NCBI RefSeq assembly: GCF_001591365.1
Contig: NZ_BCUT01000002.1
Location: forward strand, 1,054,001 to 1,118,000
DNA length: 64,000 nucleotides
Direction: 5' to 3'
Source of the DNA: Variovorax paradoxus NBRC 15149
GTDB taxonomy: Bacteria > Pseudomonadota > Gammaproteobacteria > Burkholderiales > Burkholderiaceae_C
Shown here one piece after another: positions 34,486 to 42,492 of the stretch. The position numbers and the translations under genes were made by a program. Below the pieces are notes generated by a model. The model ran no database searches. It was not told the DNA's origin and saw only the letters and a program-made list of their open reading frames with translations. Position 1 is the stretch's first letter, and each line of letters begins with the position of its first letter.

Positions 34486-35041
34486 GTCTTCGGAGCCAGC
34501 GGCCGCCGGCATCGAAGCCGTGGCAGGCGCCCCAAGCGATCGCACCGGTGACTGCGAGCATGGCCGCGGTATGAACGCCGACCGCCGCGAGCGCCAGCAA
34601 GAGCGAGTCCGACGCGCTGAACGCCGTCGCTGCCCCATCGCCCATGCACAGCGGGATCAGCGCCGGCACCAGCATCAGGCCGGCGCCGTGGGCGGTGGAC
34701 ACCATGAAGGACCAGAGCGCCATCCCCGCATGCCCGGCCGGTGCGCGCGCCGCGCTGGGCGTGCGGCCCCACAGGTGAAGCCCCGCGAAGACGATCACCA
34801 GCACGCCCGCGAGCACCTGCAGCAGCGCGCGGTCGAGCGACAGTCCGAAGGCCACCGCGCCGGCCACCAGTGCCACCGAGGCGGCATGGCCGAATGCGAT
34901 CGGCAGCAGCGCCCGCAGCGCCTGCCTGCGGTCGCGCGAACGCAGGCCCCAGGCAGCCGCCCACATCCAGCCGCTGGCGGGGTTCAGCCCGTGCAGGGCA
35001 CCGACGCCTGCGACTGCGAGCCACGGCCAGAGGCTTGCCAT
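34445..35041 (-). CDS. Polytopic membrane protein with intramembrane histidine motifs
   Basis: A 198-residue protein with about six membrane helices. Histidines recur at helix starts or centres: GALHGLNPASGW, IAFGHAASVAL, STAHGAGLMLVP and GVHTAAML. This pattern recalls metal or heme-handling NicO/SafE-like transporters, but I cannot place it in a named family. Its 3' end overlaps the convergent sigma factor gene by 41 bases. It is read toward that gene and away from the DUF899 gene, whose stop is 28 bases upstream. Confidence 0.7.
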   Translation of the reverse strand: MASLWPWLAVAGVGALHGLNPASGWMWAAAWGLRSRDRRQALRALLPIAFGHAASVALVAGAVAFGLSLDRALLQVLAGVLVIVFAGLHLWGRTPSAARAPAGHAGMALWSFMVSTAHGAGLMLVPALIPLCMGDGAATAFSASDSLLLALAAVGVHTAAMLAVTGAIAWGACHGFDAGGRWLRRLKQKPSAAAAHRP

Positions 35042-35069
35042 GATGGTGTGCCTGCCGATTCAGCGCGGT

Positions 35070-35867
35070 TCAGCCGGGCGCGTGGCAGCACGAACCCGCC
35101 GCTGCCGCCGGCTTTGCGGCCGGTGCCGGTTCGTAGCGGTCGTGGTGGCGCACCCAGTCCATCGCGTAGACGGGGTTGGGCTCGTCGCGGCCCTTGGGCG
35201 TGAGGTCGAGCAGGCTGTAGGTGCCCATCATTGCCTCGACGCCGCGCTCGTAGGTCGAGTAGGTGTGGAACACCTCGCCCGCATCGCCCTTGTAGAACAC
35301 GCTGATGCCGGGGGCCTCCTGCGCCGGGAAGGGCCGCACGCCGTAGTTGTAGTAGACCTCGCCCTGGCCCTCGGCCCACTGCTGCGGCGTGAAGCTCACG
35401 TTGAAGTCGTAGTTGAAGTCGTTGCCGTGCGCCGAGACCCACCTGAACTCCCAGCCCATGCGCCGGCGGAAGCGCTCGATCTGGTCCAGCGGTGCACGCG
35501 AGACGACCAGCAGCGTGACGTCGCGGTTCTCCAGGTGCACCTTCATTCCGCCGAGGTGGTCGGACATGTAGGAACAGCTCGGGCAGCCCTGCTCCCAATC
35601 GGGGCCGAGCATGAAGTGCTGCACCAGCAATTGGCGGCGGCCTTCGAACAGGTCGGCCAACGCGCGCGGGCCCTCGGGCGTGTCGAAGACGTAGTTCTTC
35701 TCGACGCGGGTCCACGGCATCGCGCGGCGCTCGCGGGCGACCTGGTCGCGCAGGTGCGTGAGTTCCTTTTCGCGCGCCAGCAGCGCCTTGCGCCGGGCCA
35801 GCCACCGGTCCTTCGAGACGACGGGGTGGTTTGTCACGGTGCTCTTTTCGGCAATGGCGGTGTTCAT
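35070..35867 (-). CDS. DUF899 family thioredoxin-like protein
   Basis: A 265-residue cytosolic protein of the DUF899 family. It keeps the family pattern WLARRKALLAREKELTHLRD, MPWTRVEKNYVF, and EQGCPSCSYMSDHLGG with a CPSC pair. It then has FSVYYNYG-like and YSTYERG segments and ends in a Cys-Cys-His tail. The fold is thioredoxin-like, but its reaction is not established. An AAGGAG site lies before the ATG at 35867. The next two upstream genes lie on the same strand, so a three-gene unit with a propeller protein and a regulator is likely. Confidence 0.88.
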   Translation of the reverse strand: MNTAIAEKSTVTNHPVVSKDRWLARRKALLAREKELTHLRDQVARERRAMPWTRVEKNYVFDTPEGPRALADLFEGRRQLLVQHFMLGPDWEQGCPSCSYMSDHLGGMKVHLENRDVTLLVVSRAPLDQIERFRRRMGWEFRWVSAHGNDFNYDFNVSFTPQQWAEGQGEVYYNYGVRPFPAQEAPGISVFYKGDAGEVFHTYSTYERGVEAMMGTYSLLDLTPKGRDEPNPVYAMDWVRHHDRYEPAPAAKPAAAAGSCCHAPG

Positions 35868-35989
35868 GCGTTTCTCCTTGGGCTCGGTGAGCCGATGTGG
35901 GTTGGGTCCATGCGCGGCTCCACCCGCCTGGTGGCCGGCGCGCTCGTCTTCGGCAGCAAAGCCGAAAGGGGGTTGTCGCGGTGGGCCGC

Positions 35990-36673
35990 TCAGGCCCGGG
36001 CGGCTTTCGGGCGCCGCACGGCGCGGACCTTGCCGCTGCCGCCGCCACCGCAATAGAAGAGGTCGGCGCCGTCAGACTCGAGCCCGCTCACGTTGGCGCC
36101 GCGCGGCATCTCCAGCCGCTCGAGCACGGCGCCGCTGTCGGGGTCGACGCGGCGCAGCTCGCTCTCGTCGCCTTCCCAGGTGGCGTGCCACAGCTCGCCG
36201 TCGACCCAGGTCACGCCGGTCACGAAGCGGTTGGACTCGATGGTGCGCAGCACCGCGCCGCTGACCGGGTCGATCTGGAGGATCTTGCGGTCGCGGTACT
36301 GCCCGATCCAGAGGCTGCCCTCGGCCCATGTCAGGCCCGAGTCGCCGCCGTGGCCGGGCGTGGGAATCGACGCCAGCACCTTGCCGCTGGCCGGATCGAT
36401 CTTGTCGATGCGCGCCTCGGCAATTTGATAGAAGTAGGTGCCGTCGAAGGCGGTGCCGGCATCGCAGGCGCAGTCCAGGGTGCGTGTGGTCTCGCCGCTC
36501 GCGGGATCGAAGGCCACCAGCTGCGCACCGGTGGCCGCCCAGACGCGCTCGCCGTCGTGGGTCACGCCGGCCACGCTGGCGGCGCCGGCGAAGGGGCCGT
36601 ACTCGCGCACGATCTCGGCCGTGCGCGGCGCGGCTTCCGTCTTGTCTTTCTTGCTCGCTTTGCTGCTGTTCAT
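35990..36673 (-). CDS. PQQ/YVTN-type beta-propeller protein, probably cytosolic
   Basis: A 227-residue repeat protein. The repeating units end in FDPASGETT, IDPASGKVLASI, IDPVSGAVLRTI and VDPDSGAVLERL, marking blades of a small propeller like glutamine-cyclotransferase-type proteins. No signal peptide is seen; the start is a Lys/Ser-rich tail. Acidic and aromatic side chains line the predicted face but no catalytic motif is clear. It sits between a DUF899 gene and a winged-helix regulator, all minus strand. Confidence 0.8.
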   Translation of the reverse strand: MNSSKASKKDKTEAAPRTAEIVREYGPFAGAASVAGVTHDGERVWAATGAQLVAFDPASGETTRTLDCACDAGTAFDGTYFYQIAEARIDKIDPASGKVLASIPTPGHGGDSGLTWAEGSLWIGQYRDRKILQIDPVSGAVLRTIESNRFVTGVTWVDGELWHATWEGDESELRRVDPDSGAVLERLEMPRGANVSGLESDGADLFYCGGGGSGKVRAVRRPKAARA

Positions 36674-36722
36674 CGCTGGCTCCTTGTTGGCGGGCTCCGG
36701 GTTCGGCGCCTTGGAGACAACT

Positions 36723-37943
36723 CTATTCAATCGGCAGCGCGGCGGGGAGTAACAAGATCGTCGTGAATCCCGCCAGCGGCGGCGCCAACCAGCGCTGCGC
36801 CCGCGCCCGGCCGATGGCGCGCACCCGCCCCTCGGCCTCGAGTTCGGCCAGCGCGCGCTGCACCGTGCGCTGGCTCGCGTCCAGTGCCAATGCCAGCGCC
36901 GAGGTCGACCACGCCGCGCCGTCGGACAGCAGCGCCACCAGCGAGGCCTGCTCGCCGTCGATGGGCGGCGCGAGCACGACCACCTCGCGCGCATCGCGCG
37001 GCCTGAGCGCAAAGCCGCGTGCCGTGGCCTCGATGCCGGCCTCGGCCGCGACCAGCGCACGCAGGCGCCCGATCTCGACCCGCAGGCGCGCGCGCAGCGT
37101 CTCGTCGGGATGACGGGTGTTGAACGCGTAGGCGATCAGCGCCTCGCGGTCGACGTCGCCGGGCCAGGCCTCGGCAAGCGCACGCGCGAGCGCAAACAGC
37201 ACCGGCCGGCGCGCCAGCGGCCGCCATGCGCCGCCGGCGCCCACGCCGCGGCGGCAGGCGTCGACCACCAGCGCGTCCGAGGCCCGCAGCGCCGCGACCT
37301 CGTCGAGCCGCAGCGCCTCTTGCCCGCCGGCAACGAGCCGCCGTGCCGCGGGACGGTCGAGCGCGGCCCGCGCCTCCGCCACCTCGGCCGAGAGCGCCGG
37401 CACGCGTGCGCGATCGGCCGCCGCCTGCGCACGGGCCAGCGCCGCGCGTGCCGGGCCGACATGCAGCGAGCGCAGCGCCAGTTCCATGGCGGTCAGCTCG
37501 GCCACCGCCTCGAGCGCCGGCGGCAGGTCGCGCACGTCGAGCGGCGCCAGCGCGGCCCGCGCCGCCTCGAGCCGGCCGAGCAGCAGCAACTGGCGCGCCG
37601 CGATGAGCCGCGCCTGCAGCGCGTTGGCACGGTCGGCGTGCGCTTCGAGCGTGGCCGCCGCCGCAGCCAGCGCGCGCGGCGAACCGCCGAGCTCGCGCAT
37701 GGCCATCGCCACCTCGGCCTCGGCCACCACGCAGCGCGCGCGCGCCAGTTCCTCGTGGGCGCCAAAGCCGCGCGCGGCGCGCCGCAGCAGTTCGCGGGCG
37801 CGCGGATGCTCGCCGAGCTGCGCCATCGCAATGCCGCGCAGGGCCAGCGCCGGCGGGTCGTCGCGCAGCGCGACCCGCTTGAGCGCGCCAAGCGCGTCGC
37901 CGGCGGCCAGGGCGCGGGCGGAGGCGGCAATCAGGGAATCCAT
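36723..37943 (-). CDS. Winged-helix transcriptional regulator with TPR-like N-terminal region
   Basis: A 406-residue protein. The first 230 residues are Ala/Leu/Arg-rich helical repeats resembling TPR or BTAD-like units. A C-terminal DNA-binding domain follows, with REALIAYAFNTRHPDETLRA near 265, then a winged helix (about 345-390) with ALALDASQRTVQRALAELEA. It stands 49 bases upstream of the propeller gene on the same strand and probably regulates that unit. No ligand is suggested. Confidence 0.75.
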   Translation of the reverse strand: MDSLIAASARALAAGDALGALKRVALRDDPPALALRGIAMAQLGEHPRARELLRRAARGFGAHEELARARCVVAEAEVAMAMRELGGSPRALAAAAATLEAHADRANALQARLIAARQLLLLGRLEAARAALAPLDVRDLPPALEAVAELTAMELALRSLHVGPARAALARAQAAADRARVPALSAEVAEARAALDRPAARRLVAGGQEALRLDEVAALRASDALVVDACRRGVGAGGAWRPLARRPVLFALARALAEAWPGDVDREALIAYAFNTRHPDETLRARLRVEIGRLRALVAAEAGIEATARGFALRPRDAREVVVLAPPIDGEQASLVALLSDGAAWSTSALALALDASQRTVQRALAELEAEGRVRAIGRARAQRWLAPPLAGFTTILLLPAALPIE

Positions 37944-38018
37944 GGGGCGAGGCTACACCGGCCCGCCGGTGCCCTACCTGATGAACCAAGGGAGAGGTCC
38001 AAAGGGCATCGGCTGTCG

Positions 38019-39017
38019 CTAGCGGGGGAGATCTGCTTCTCCCGGTTCTTCATTTACGCTCCCCGACGGCCCGAGGCGTGCGTACTGGGGCATGTAGTCC
38101 CGCACCAGCGTTGCGACAAGCTCAGCCTGCAACGCGTCTTTCGAACGCTTGAGCGGATCACGGTTCGGATACTTCGCCAACGCCAGCTTGACGTCCACAA
38201 AATCCAGCGGATGCATCGTATTCATGAGCGCCATCTCACCGGTTGTGGAGACCACCATCTGGCTGAACCGCGGGGAATTCAGGATCCTCTCGCCCGTGGA
38301 GGCCTGCACCGCCCAGATGTCGTCTTCGTCATCGCTCATGCGCAGTGGGTGCGGATCACCATCCTTGGCAACACGGCGAATGACATCGACCTCGAAGCCG
38401 GTCGCGTTGCGCACGGTTTCCTTTTGATCCTCGAGGCGCTCGAAAGACTTGTCGGCCTTGCGAAGAAGGCCAAGCAGCGACAGCTCCGATTCCTTCATGC
38501 GGGAAAAAAAGGCCAGATGCCTGCGCGTATCAAACAGAAGATCGATGTCGCGAGTTGCCATTGCCTGAGGCACGAATCTCACGCCACACGCGCTTTCGTA
38601 GGCGTACAGGGCGTGTGTGCCGACCACTGTGAAGTGCTCCGACACCCCCGCTTTGTCCAGGACGTTCAGTACGTCGACAACCACCGGGGGGACACGGCCG
38701 ACGCGCAGCGCGCGATTCAAACGACGCTGCTCTTCGAAGGTCTTTTCAATGGACGCCAATCGATCGGCAAGGGCCGCCTTCCGTTGGGTGAAGGTCTGGA
38801 AGATCCTGGCAGTCGCTTCGCTTTCGGGCCCCAGTGATTTGTGGGTGCCCTTGACGGAAGTACGGATCAGATACCGATGCCCCGAGATCTCGCGCCAGAT
38901 CATCCCGCCTCGGAACTGCGCGGCCTCCTGCCTCAAGCGCCGTATTTCTGCAAAGACGCTCTCCGCGTCGATGTACTGCCGCTTCTGGCTTTCGCTGCTT
39001 TCAAGGATGTCCGACAT
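38019..39017 (-). CDS. GSU2403-family nucleotidyltransferase-fold protein
   Basis: A 332-residue protein. Residues 15-110 are a charged helical region. The nucleotidyltransferase signature follows, with FTVVGTHALYAYES near 129-142 and MATRDIDLLFDTR near 155-167 giving the glycine loop and DxD pair. It resembles the GSU2403 family, which is related to toxin-type nucleotidyltransferases, but no antitoxin gene is adjacent. A perfect TTTTCAC-N7-GTGAAAA palindrome lies 19 bases before the ATG. That may be where a regulator, possibly a distant one, acts. It may be a solitary or relic toxin. Confidence 0.8.
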   Translation of the reverse strand: MSDILESSESQKRQYIDAESVFAEIRRLRQEAAQFRGGMIWREISGHRYLIRTSVKGTHKSLGPESEATARIFQTFTQRKAALADRLASIEKTFEEQRRLNRALRVGRVPPVVVDVLNVLDKAGVSEHFTVVGTHALYAYESACGVRFVPQAMATRDIDLLFDTRRHLAFFSRMKESELSLLGLLRKADKSFERLEDQKETVRNATGFEVDVIRRVAKDGDPHPLRMSDDEDDIWAVQASTGERILNSPRFSQMVVSTTGEMALMNTMHPLDFVDVKLALAKYPNRDPLKRSKDALQAELVATLVRDYMPQYARLGPSGSVNEEPGEADLPR

Positions 39018-39035
39018 TTCATCATTTTGCGGAGA

Positions 39036-39056
39036 TTTTCACTTTTATGGTGAAAA
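39036..39056 (-). promoter_or_regulatory. TTTTCAC palindrome upstream of the GSU2403-type gene
   Basis: Perfect 7-bp arms TTTTCAC and GTGAAAA with a 7-base spacer, 19 bases upstream of the start codon. Read on the minus strand it begins TTTTCACCATAAAA, sharing TTTTCACCA with both operator repeats upstream of the AbiEi-like gene at 12.5 kb. Confidence 0.55.
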
Positions 39057-39088
39057 ACCTGGAGGCGAGTCGTTGCTGCGTGGGTTTA

Positions 39089-39103
39089 TGAAGCCTGGCT
39101 TCA
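39089..39103. promoter_or_regulatory. TGAAGCC-T-GGCTTCA palindrome upstream of iorA
   Basis: A perfect 7-bp inverted repeat with a 1-base centre, 104 bases before the iorA start. It is sized for a dimeric repressor site. No regulator gene lies next to it, so the role is inferred from place only. Confidence 0.35.
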
Positions 39104-39206
39104 CAAGGCATGCAATATTCGCCACTGTTTCTTTCTGATGCTTCTTCCTACAGTCGCCTCCAGCGCCGACCGGCGCCCCCACCCACGAAGAAGAACGGAC
39201 CCCACC

Positions 39207-39680
39207 ATGAGCGCGCTCAATGTCAACGGCCGCGACCACACGGTCGACGCCGATCCCGGCACTCCCATCCTTTGGGCCCTGCGTGACACGCTGGGCATGA
39301 CCGGCACCAAGTTCGGCTGCGGCGCGGCGCTGTGCGGCGCCTGCACGGTGCACCTGGACGGCCAGGCCATCCGCTCGTGCATCACGCCCATCTCGGCCGC
39401 AGAGGGCAAGAAGATCGTCACCATCGAGGCCGCAACGGACGGCAGCGACCCGGTCGGTGCCGCGGTGCATACCGCGTGGGTCAAGCACGACGTGGCGCAG
39501 TGCGGCTACTGCCAGAGCGGCCAGATCATGAGCGCCACGGCGTTCCTCAAGTCGCAGCCCCGGGGCAAGCAGCCCACGGCGGCCGAGATCGATGCCGCCA
39601 TGGCCGGCAACATCTGCCGCTGCGGCACCTACGCCCGCATCCGCGCCGCGGTGGCCGATGCCGCCAAATCCCTGGCCTGA
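39207..39680 (+). CDS. iorA: 2Fe-2S subunit of a molybdenum hydroxylase (isoquinoline 1-oxidoreductase alpha type)
   Basis: A 157-residue small subunit. The plant-type ferredoxin cluster is in KFGCGAALCGACTVHLDGQ. The helical second cluster is in QCGYCQSGQIM and ICRCGTYARIR. It carries electrons from the molybdopterin subunit encoded 13 bases downstream. This is the two-subunit IorAB type, which lacks the FAD subunit and uses a cytochrome or dye as acceptor. No cytochrome c gene follows. The substrate may be an N-heterocycle or an aldehyde. Confidence 0.92.
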   Translation: MSALNVNGRDHTVDADPGTPILWALRDTLGMTGTKFGCGAALCGACTVHLDGQAIRSCITPISAAEGKKIVTIEAATDGSDPVGAAVHTAWVKHDVAQCGYCQSGQIMSATAFLKSQPRGKQPTAAEIDAAMAGNICRCGTYARIRAAVADAAKSLA

Positions 39681-39693
39681 AGGAGCATCCGCC

Positions 39694-41964
39694 ATGTTGC
39701 CCACTCACATCGATTCCACCGAACTGCCGCGCATCCTTCAGCGCCTGATGGCTGCCAGCCCACAACAACCCGAAGACACCGCCGCGCTGCCGCGCCGCAG
39801 CTTCCTCAAGCTGGCTGGCGCCGGCGGCCTCGCGCTTGGCGCCTTTCCCCACATGGCCATGGCGCAGGCCACCGGCAAGCAAGCGGCGGCCAGCACCCTC
39901 AAGCCGACGCAGCAGCCCTCGGCCTTCGTGCAGATCGCGCCCAACGGCGAAGTCACCGTGACCCACAACCGGCTCGAATTCGGCCAGGGGGTGCAGACCG
40001 GCCTGCCGATGATCCTGGCCGAGGAGCTCGATGCCGACTGGAACCTGGTGCGCAGCAAGAGCGGCACCAATGACGCCGCCTACCACGACCCGGTCTTCGG
40101 CATGCACCTGACCGGCGGCTCCAACTCGATCAAGAACAGCTTCACGCAGTACCGCGAGCTCGGCGCGCGCGCCCGCGCCATGCTGCTGTCGGCCGCGGCG
40201 GCGCGCTGGAACGTCGACGTATCCACGCTGCGCACGCAGGCCGGCACCGTGCTGGGCCCGAACGGCCGCAAGCTGGGCTACGGCGAACTGGCCGAGGCCG
40301 CCATGGCGCTGCCGGTGCCCGAGAAGGTCAGGCTGAAGGACCCCAAGGACTTCAAGCTCATCGGCCATCCGACCACGCGGCTGGATGCGCGCGCCAAGAG
40401 CAGCGGCCGGCAGGACTACGGCATCGACGTCAAGCATGCCGGCCAGCTCACGGCCGTGGTGGCGCATCCGCCGGTGTTCGGCGCGCGCCTGGCTTCGGTG
40501 GACGACAGCGCCGCGCGCGCCGTCAAGGGCGTGAAGGCCGTGCTGCGCGTGCCGCTGGACCGCGGCGCCGAGGGCGTGGCCGTGGTGGCCGACGGCTACT
40601 GGCCGGCCAAGCTGGGCCGCGATGCGCTCAAGCTGCAGTGGGATACGGCCGCCGTCGAAAAGGTCGACAGCGGCAGGCAACTGGTCCAGTACCGCGAACT
40701 GGCCAAGCAACCCGGCGCGCGCAAGTTCGACGCCGACATGGCGCCGCTGGCCAAGGCGCCGCGGCAGCTGGAAGCCGAGTTCGTGTTCCCCTACCTCGCC
40801 CATGCGCCGATGGAGCCGCTGAACTGCACCGTCAAGCTGTCGGGCGACAGCGCCGAGCTGTGGGTCGGCACCCAGTGCGCGGGGCTCGACGGTGCCGCGG
40901 CGGCGCGTGCGCTCGGCCTCAAGCCCGAGCAGGTGCGCGTGAACGTGCAGATGGCGGGCGGCGGCTTCGGCCGGCGCTTCGTGAGCACCAGCGACGTGAT
41001 CGTGGAGGCCTGCGAGATCGCCAAGGCCGCGCGCGCCGCCGGACTCAACGCGCCAGTGCGCCTGCTGTGGAGCCGCGAGGACGACATCAAGGGCGGCTAC
41101 TACCGTCCCATGCACCTGCACCGCGCGCGCATCGGCTTCGACGAGCGCGGCAAGGTGCTGGCCTGGGACCACGTCATCGTGGGCCAGTCCATCACCGCCG
41201 GCTCCGTGTTCGAGCCCTTCCAGGTGAAGAACGGCATCGACGCCACGGCCACCGAGGGCATGCGCGATCCTTACCCGCTGCCGATGCGCCTGACCGTGCA
41301 CCACCCCAAGGTCAACGTGCCGGTGCTCTGGTGGCGCAGCGTGGGTTCCACCCACACCGCCTTCGTGATGGAGACGCTGCTCGACGAGATCGCGCGCAGC
41401 ACAAAGCAGGACCCGGTGGCCTACCGCATGCAGCTCTTCGGCGACAAGCACCCGCGCCACCGCGCCGCGCTGCAGCTCGCCGTCGACCGCAGCGGCTATG
41501 GCAAGAAGCAGTTGCCCGCCGGCCGCGCCTGGGGCGTGGCGGTGCACGAGTCCTTCGAATCGGTGGTGGCCTACGTGGTGGAGGCTTCGGTGAAGGACGG
41601 CCAGCCGGTGCTGCACCGCGCCACCGCCGGCGTGCACTGCAACCTGGCCGTCAATCCGCGCAGCGTGGAAGCGCAGGTGCAGGGCGCCGCGGTCATGGGC
41701 CTGTCGATGTGCCTGCCGGGCGGCGCCATCACGCTGAAGGACGGCGAAGTGCAGCAGGGCAACTTCGGCGACTTCACCGTGCCGCGCATCACCGACATGC
41801 CCGAGTTCGCCGTGCACATCGTGCCAAGTGCGGAGCCGCCCAAGGGCATCGGCGAGCCGGGCCTGCCGCCGCTGGCGCCGGCCTTCGCGAACGCCATCGC
41901 GCAACTGACGGGCAAGCCGCTGCGGCAGCTGCCGTTCGACCTGGCTGACACAAAACCGGCATGA
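39694..41964 (+). CDS. iorB: Molybdopterin-binding subunit of xanthine-oxidase-family hydroxylase (IorB type)
   Basis: A 756-residue large subunit. A twin-arginine signal is present, RRSFLKLAGAGGLALGAF near 34-50, so it is exported folded, probably with IorA. Cofactor-binding segments include RLEFGQGVQTGLPMILAEEL, GTQCAGLDGAA, QMAGGGFGRRF and the late KGIGEPGLPPLAPAFANA with the catalytic Glu. It lies directly after the FeS subunit gene. No Mo-cofactor sulfurase or XdhC chaperone is in the window. Likely periplasmic oxidation of an N-heteroaromatic compound. Confidence 0.92.
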   Translation: MLPTHIDSTELPRILQRLMAASPQQPEDTAALPRRSFLKLAGAGGLALGAFPHMAMAQATGKQAAASTLKPTQQPSAFVQIAPNGEVTVTHNRLEFGQGVQTGLPMILAEELDADWNLVRSKSGTNDAAYHDPVFGMHLTGGSNSIKNSFTQYRELGARARAMLLSAAAARWNVDVSTLRTQAGTVLGPNGRKLGYGELAEAAMALPVPEKVRLKDPKDFKLIGHPTTRLDARAKSSGRQDYGIDVKHAGQLTAVVAHPPVFGARLASVDDSAARAVKGVKAVLRVPLDRGAEGVAVVADGYWPAKLGRDALKLQWDTAAVEKVDSGRQLVQYRELAKQPGARKFDADMAPLAKAPRQLEAEFVFPYLAHAPMEPLNCTVKLSGDSAELWVGTQCAGLDGAAAARALGLKPEQVRVNVQMAGGGFGRRFVSTSDVIVEACEIAKAARAAGLNAPVRLLWSREDDIKGGYYRPMHLHRARIGFDERGKVLAWDHVIVGQSITAGSVFEPFQVKNGIDATATEGMRDPYPLPMRLTVHHPKVNVPVLWWRSVGSTHTAFVMETLLDEIARSTKQDPVAYRMQLFGDKHPRHRAALQLAVDRSGYGKKQLPAGRAWGVAVHESFESVVAYVVEASVKDGQPVLHRATAGVHCNLAVNPRSVEAQVQGAAVMGLSMCLPGGAITLKDGEVQQGNFGDFTVPRITDMPEFAVHIVPSAEPPKGIGEPGLPPLAPAFANAIAQLTGKPLRQLPFDLADTKPA

Positions 41965-42018
41965 GCCGCACCCCGACGCGCAAGCACTGAGCCGGGCGGG
42001 CACGGAACGGTGTGCGCC

Positions 42019-42249
42019 CTAACGGCGCAGCGCCGGCGAAGCTTCGGCTTCCTCGATGTGCCCACCCAAAGCGGCATTCGGGCTCGGCTCCGCAGGCCGC
42101 CGAAGCGTTGCTTCCTGGGCCAGCCGCGTGGCGATCGCCTGCTCGACGGCCCGGCGCGGCGCAAGCTGCATGCGGCCGCACTGGGCGCAGCGATAAAGCC
42201 GCAGCGAAGGGAACAGGCGCATCCACAGCCGCCGCTGGAGCCGTTTCAT
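42019..42249 (-). CDS. Small hypothetical protein with a CxxC knuckle
   Basis: A possible 76-residue protein. It begins KRLQRRLWMRLFPSLRLYRC and carries CAQCGRMQL, a single zinc-knuckle-like pair. A GTG start at 42312 would lengthen it by 21 residues and add another CTCG segment, giving four cysteines that could bind zinc. It lies between iorB and norR, in a stretch of 528 bases that otherwise shows only an AT-richer patch near 42350-42420. I cannot assign a function. Confidence 0.5.
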   Translation of the reverse strand: MKRLQRRLWMRLFPSLRLYRCAQCGRMQLAPRRAVEQAIATRLAQEATLRRPAEPSPNAALGGHIEEAEASPALRR

Positions 42250-42492
42250 GTGGGCAAAGCCGCACGTGCAACTTGAAAACAGGTTGTGCAAGACAAGCTC
42301 CAAAGGGTTCACGGCACCGAGCTTGTCTGTCGCTGGAACCTCTCAGCTCCAGGCAGCTACGTTGCGTAATTGTTTGTCTAAATTTCGCGCCATTGTGTTG
42401 AGATTGGTAACTGTTAACACTCCCACAAAGTGGTGAGTGGCTGCGCGGACCGTTGGGGTATGCAGATGCCTCCGGCATGGGATGCACGGGGC

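Noticed and set aside
37956..37971. CACCGGC-CC-GCCGGTG hairpin as a terminator
   Set aside because: It lies upstream of the regulator start rather than after a gene, and lacks a T-run. GC-rich hairpins of this size are common by chance here.
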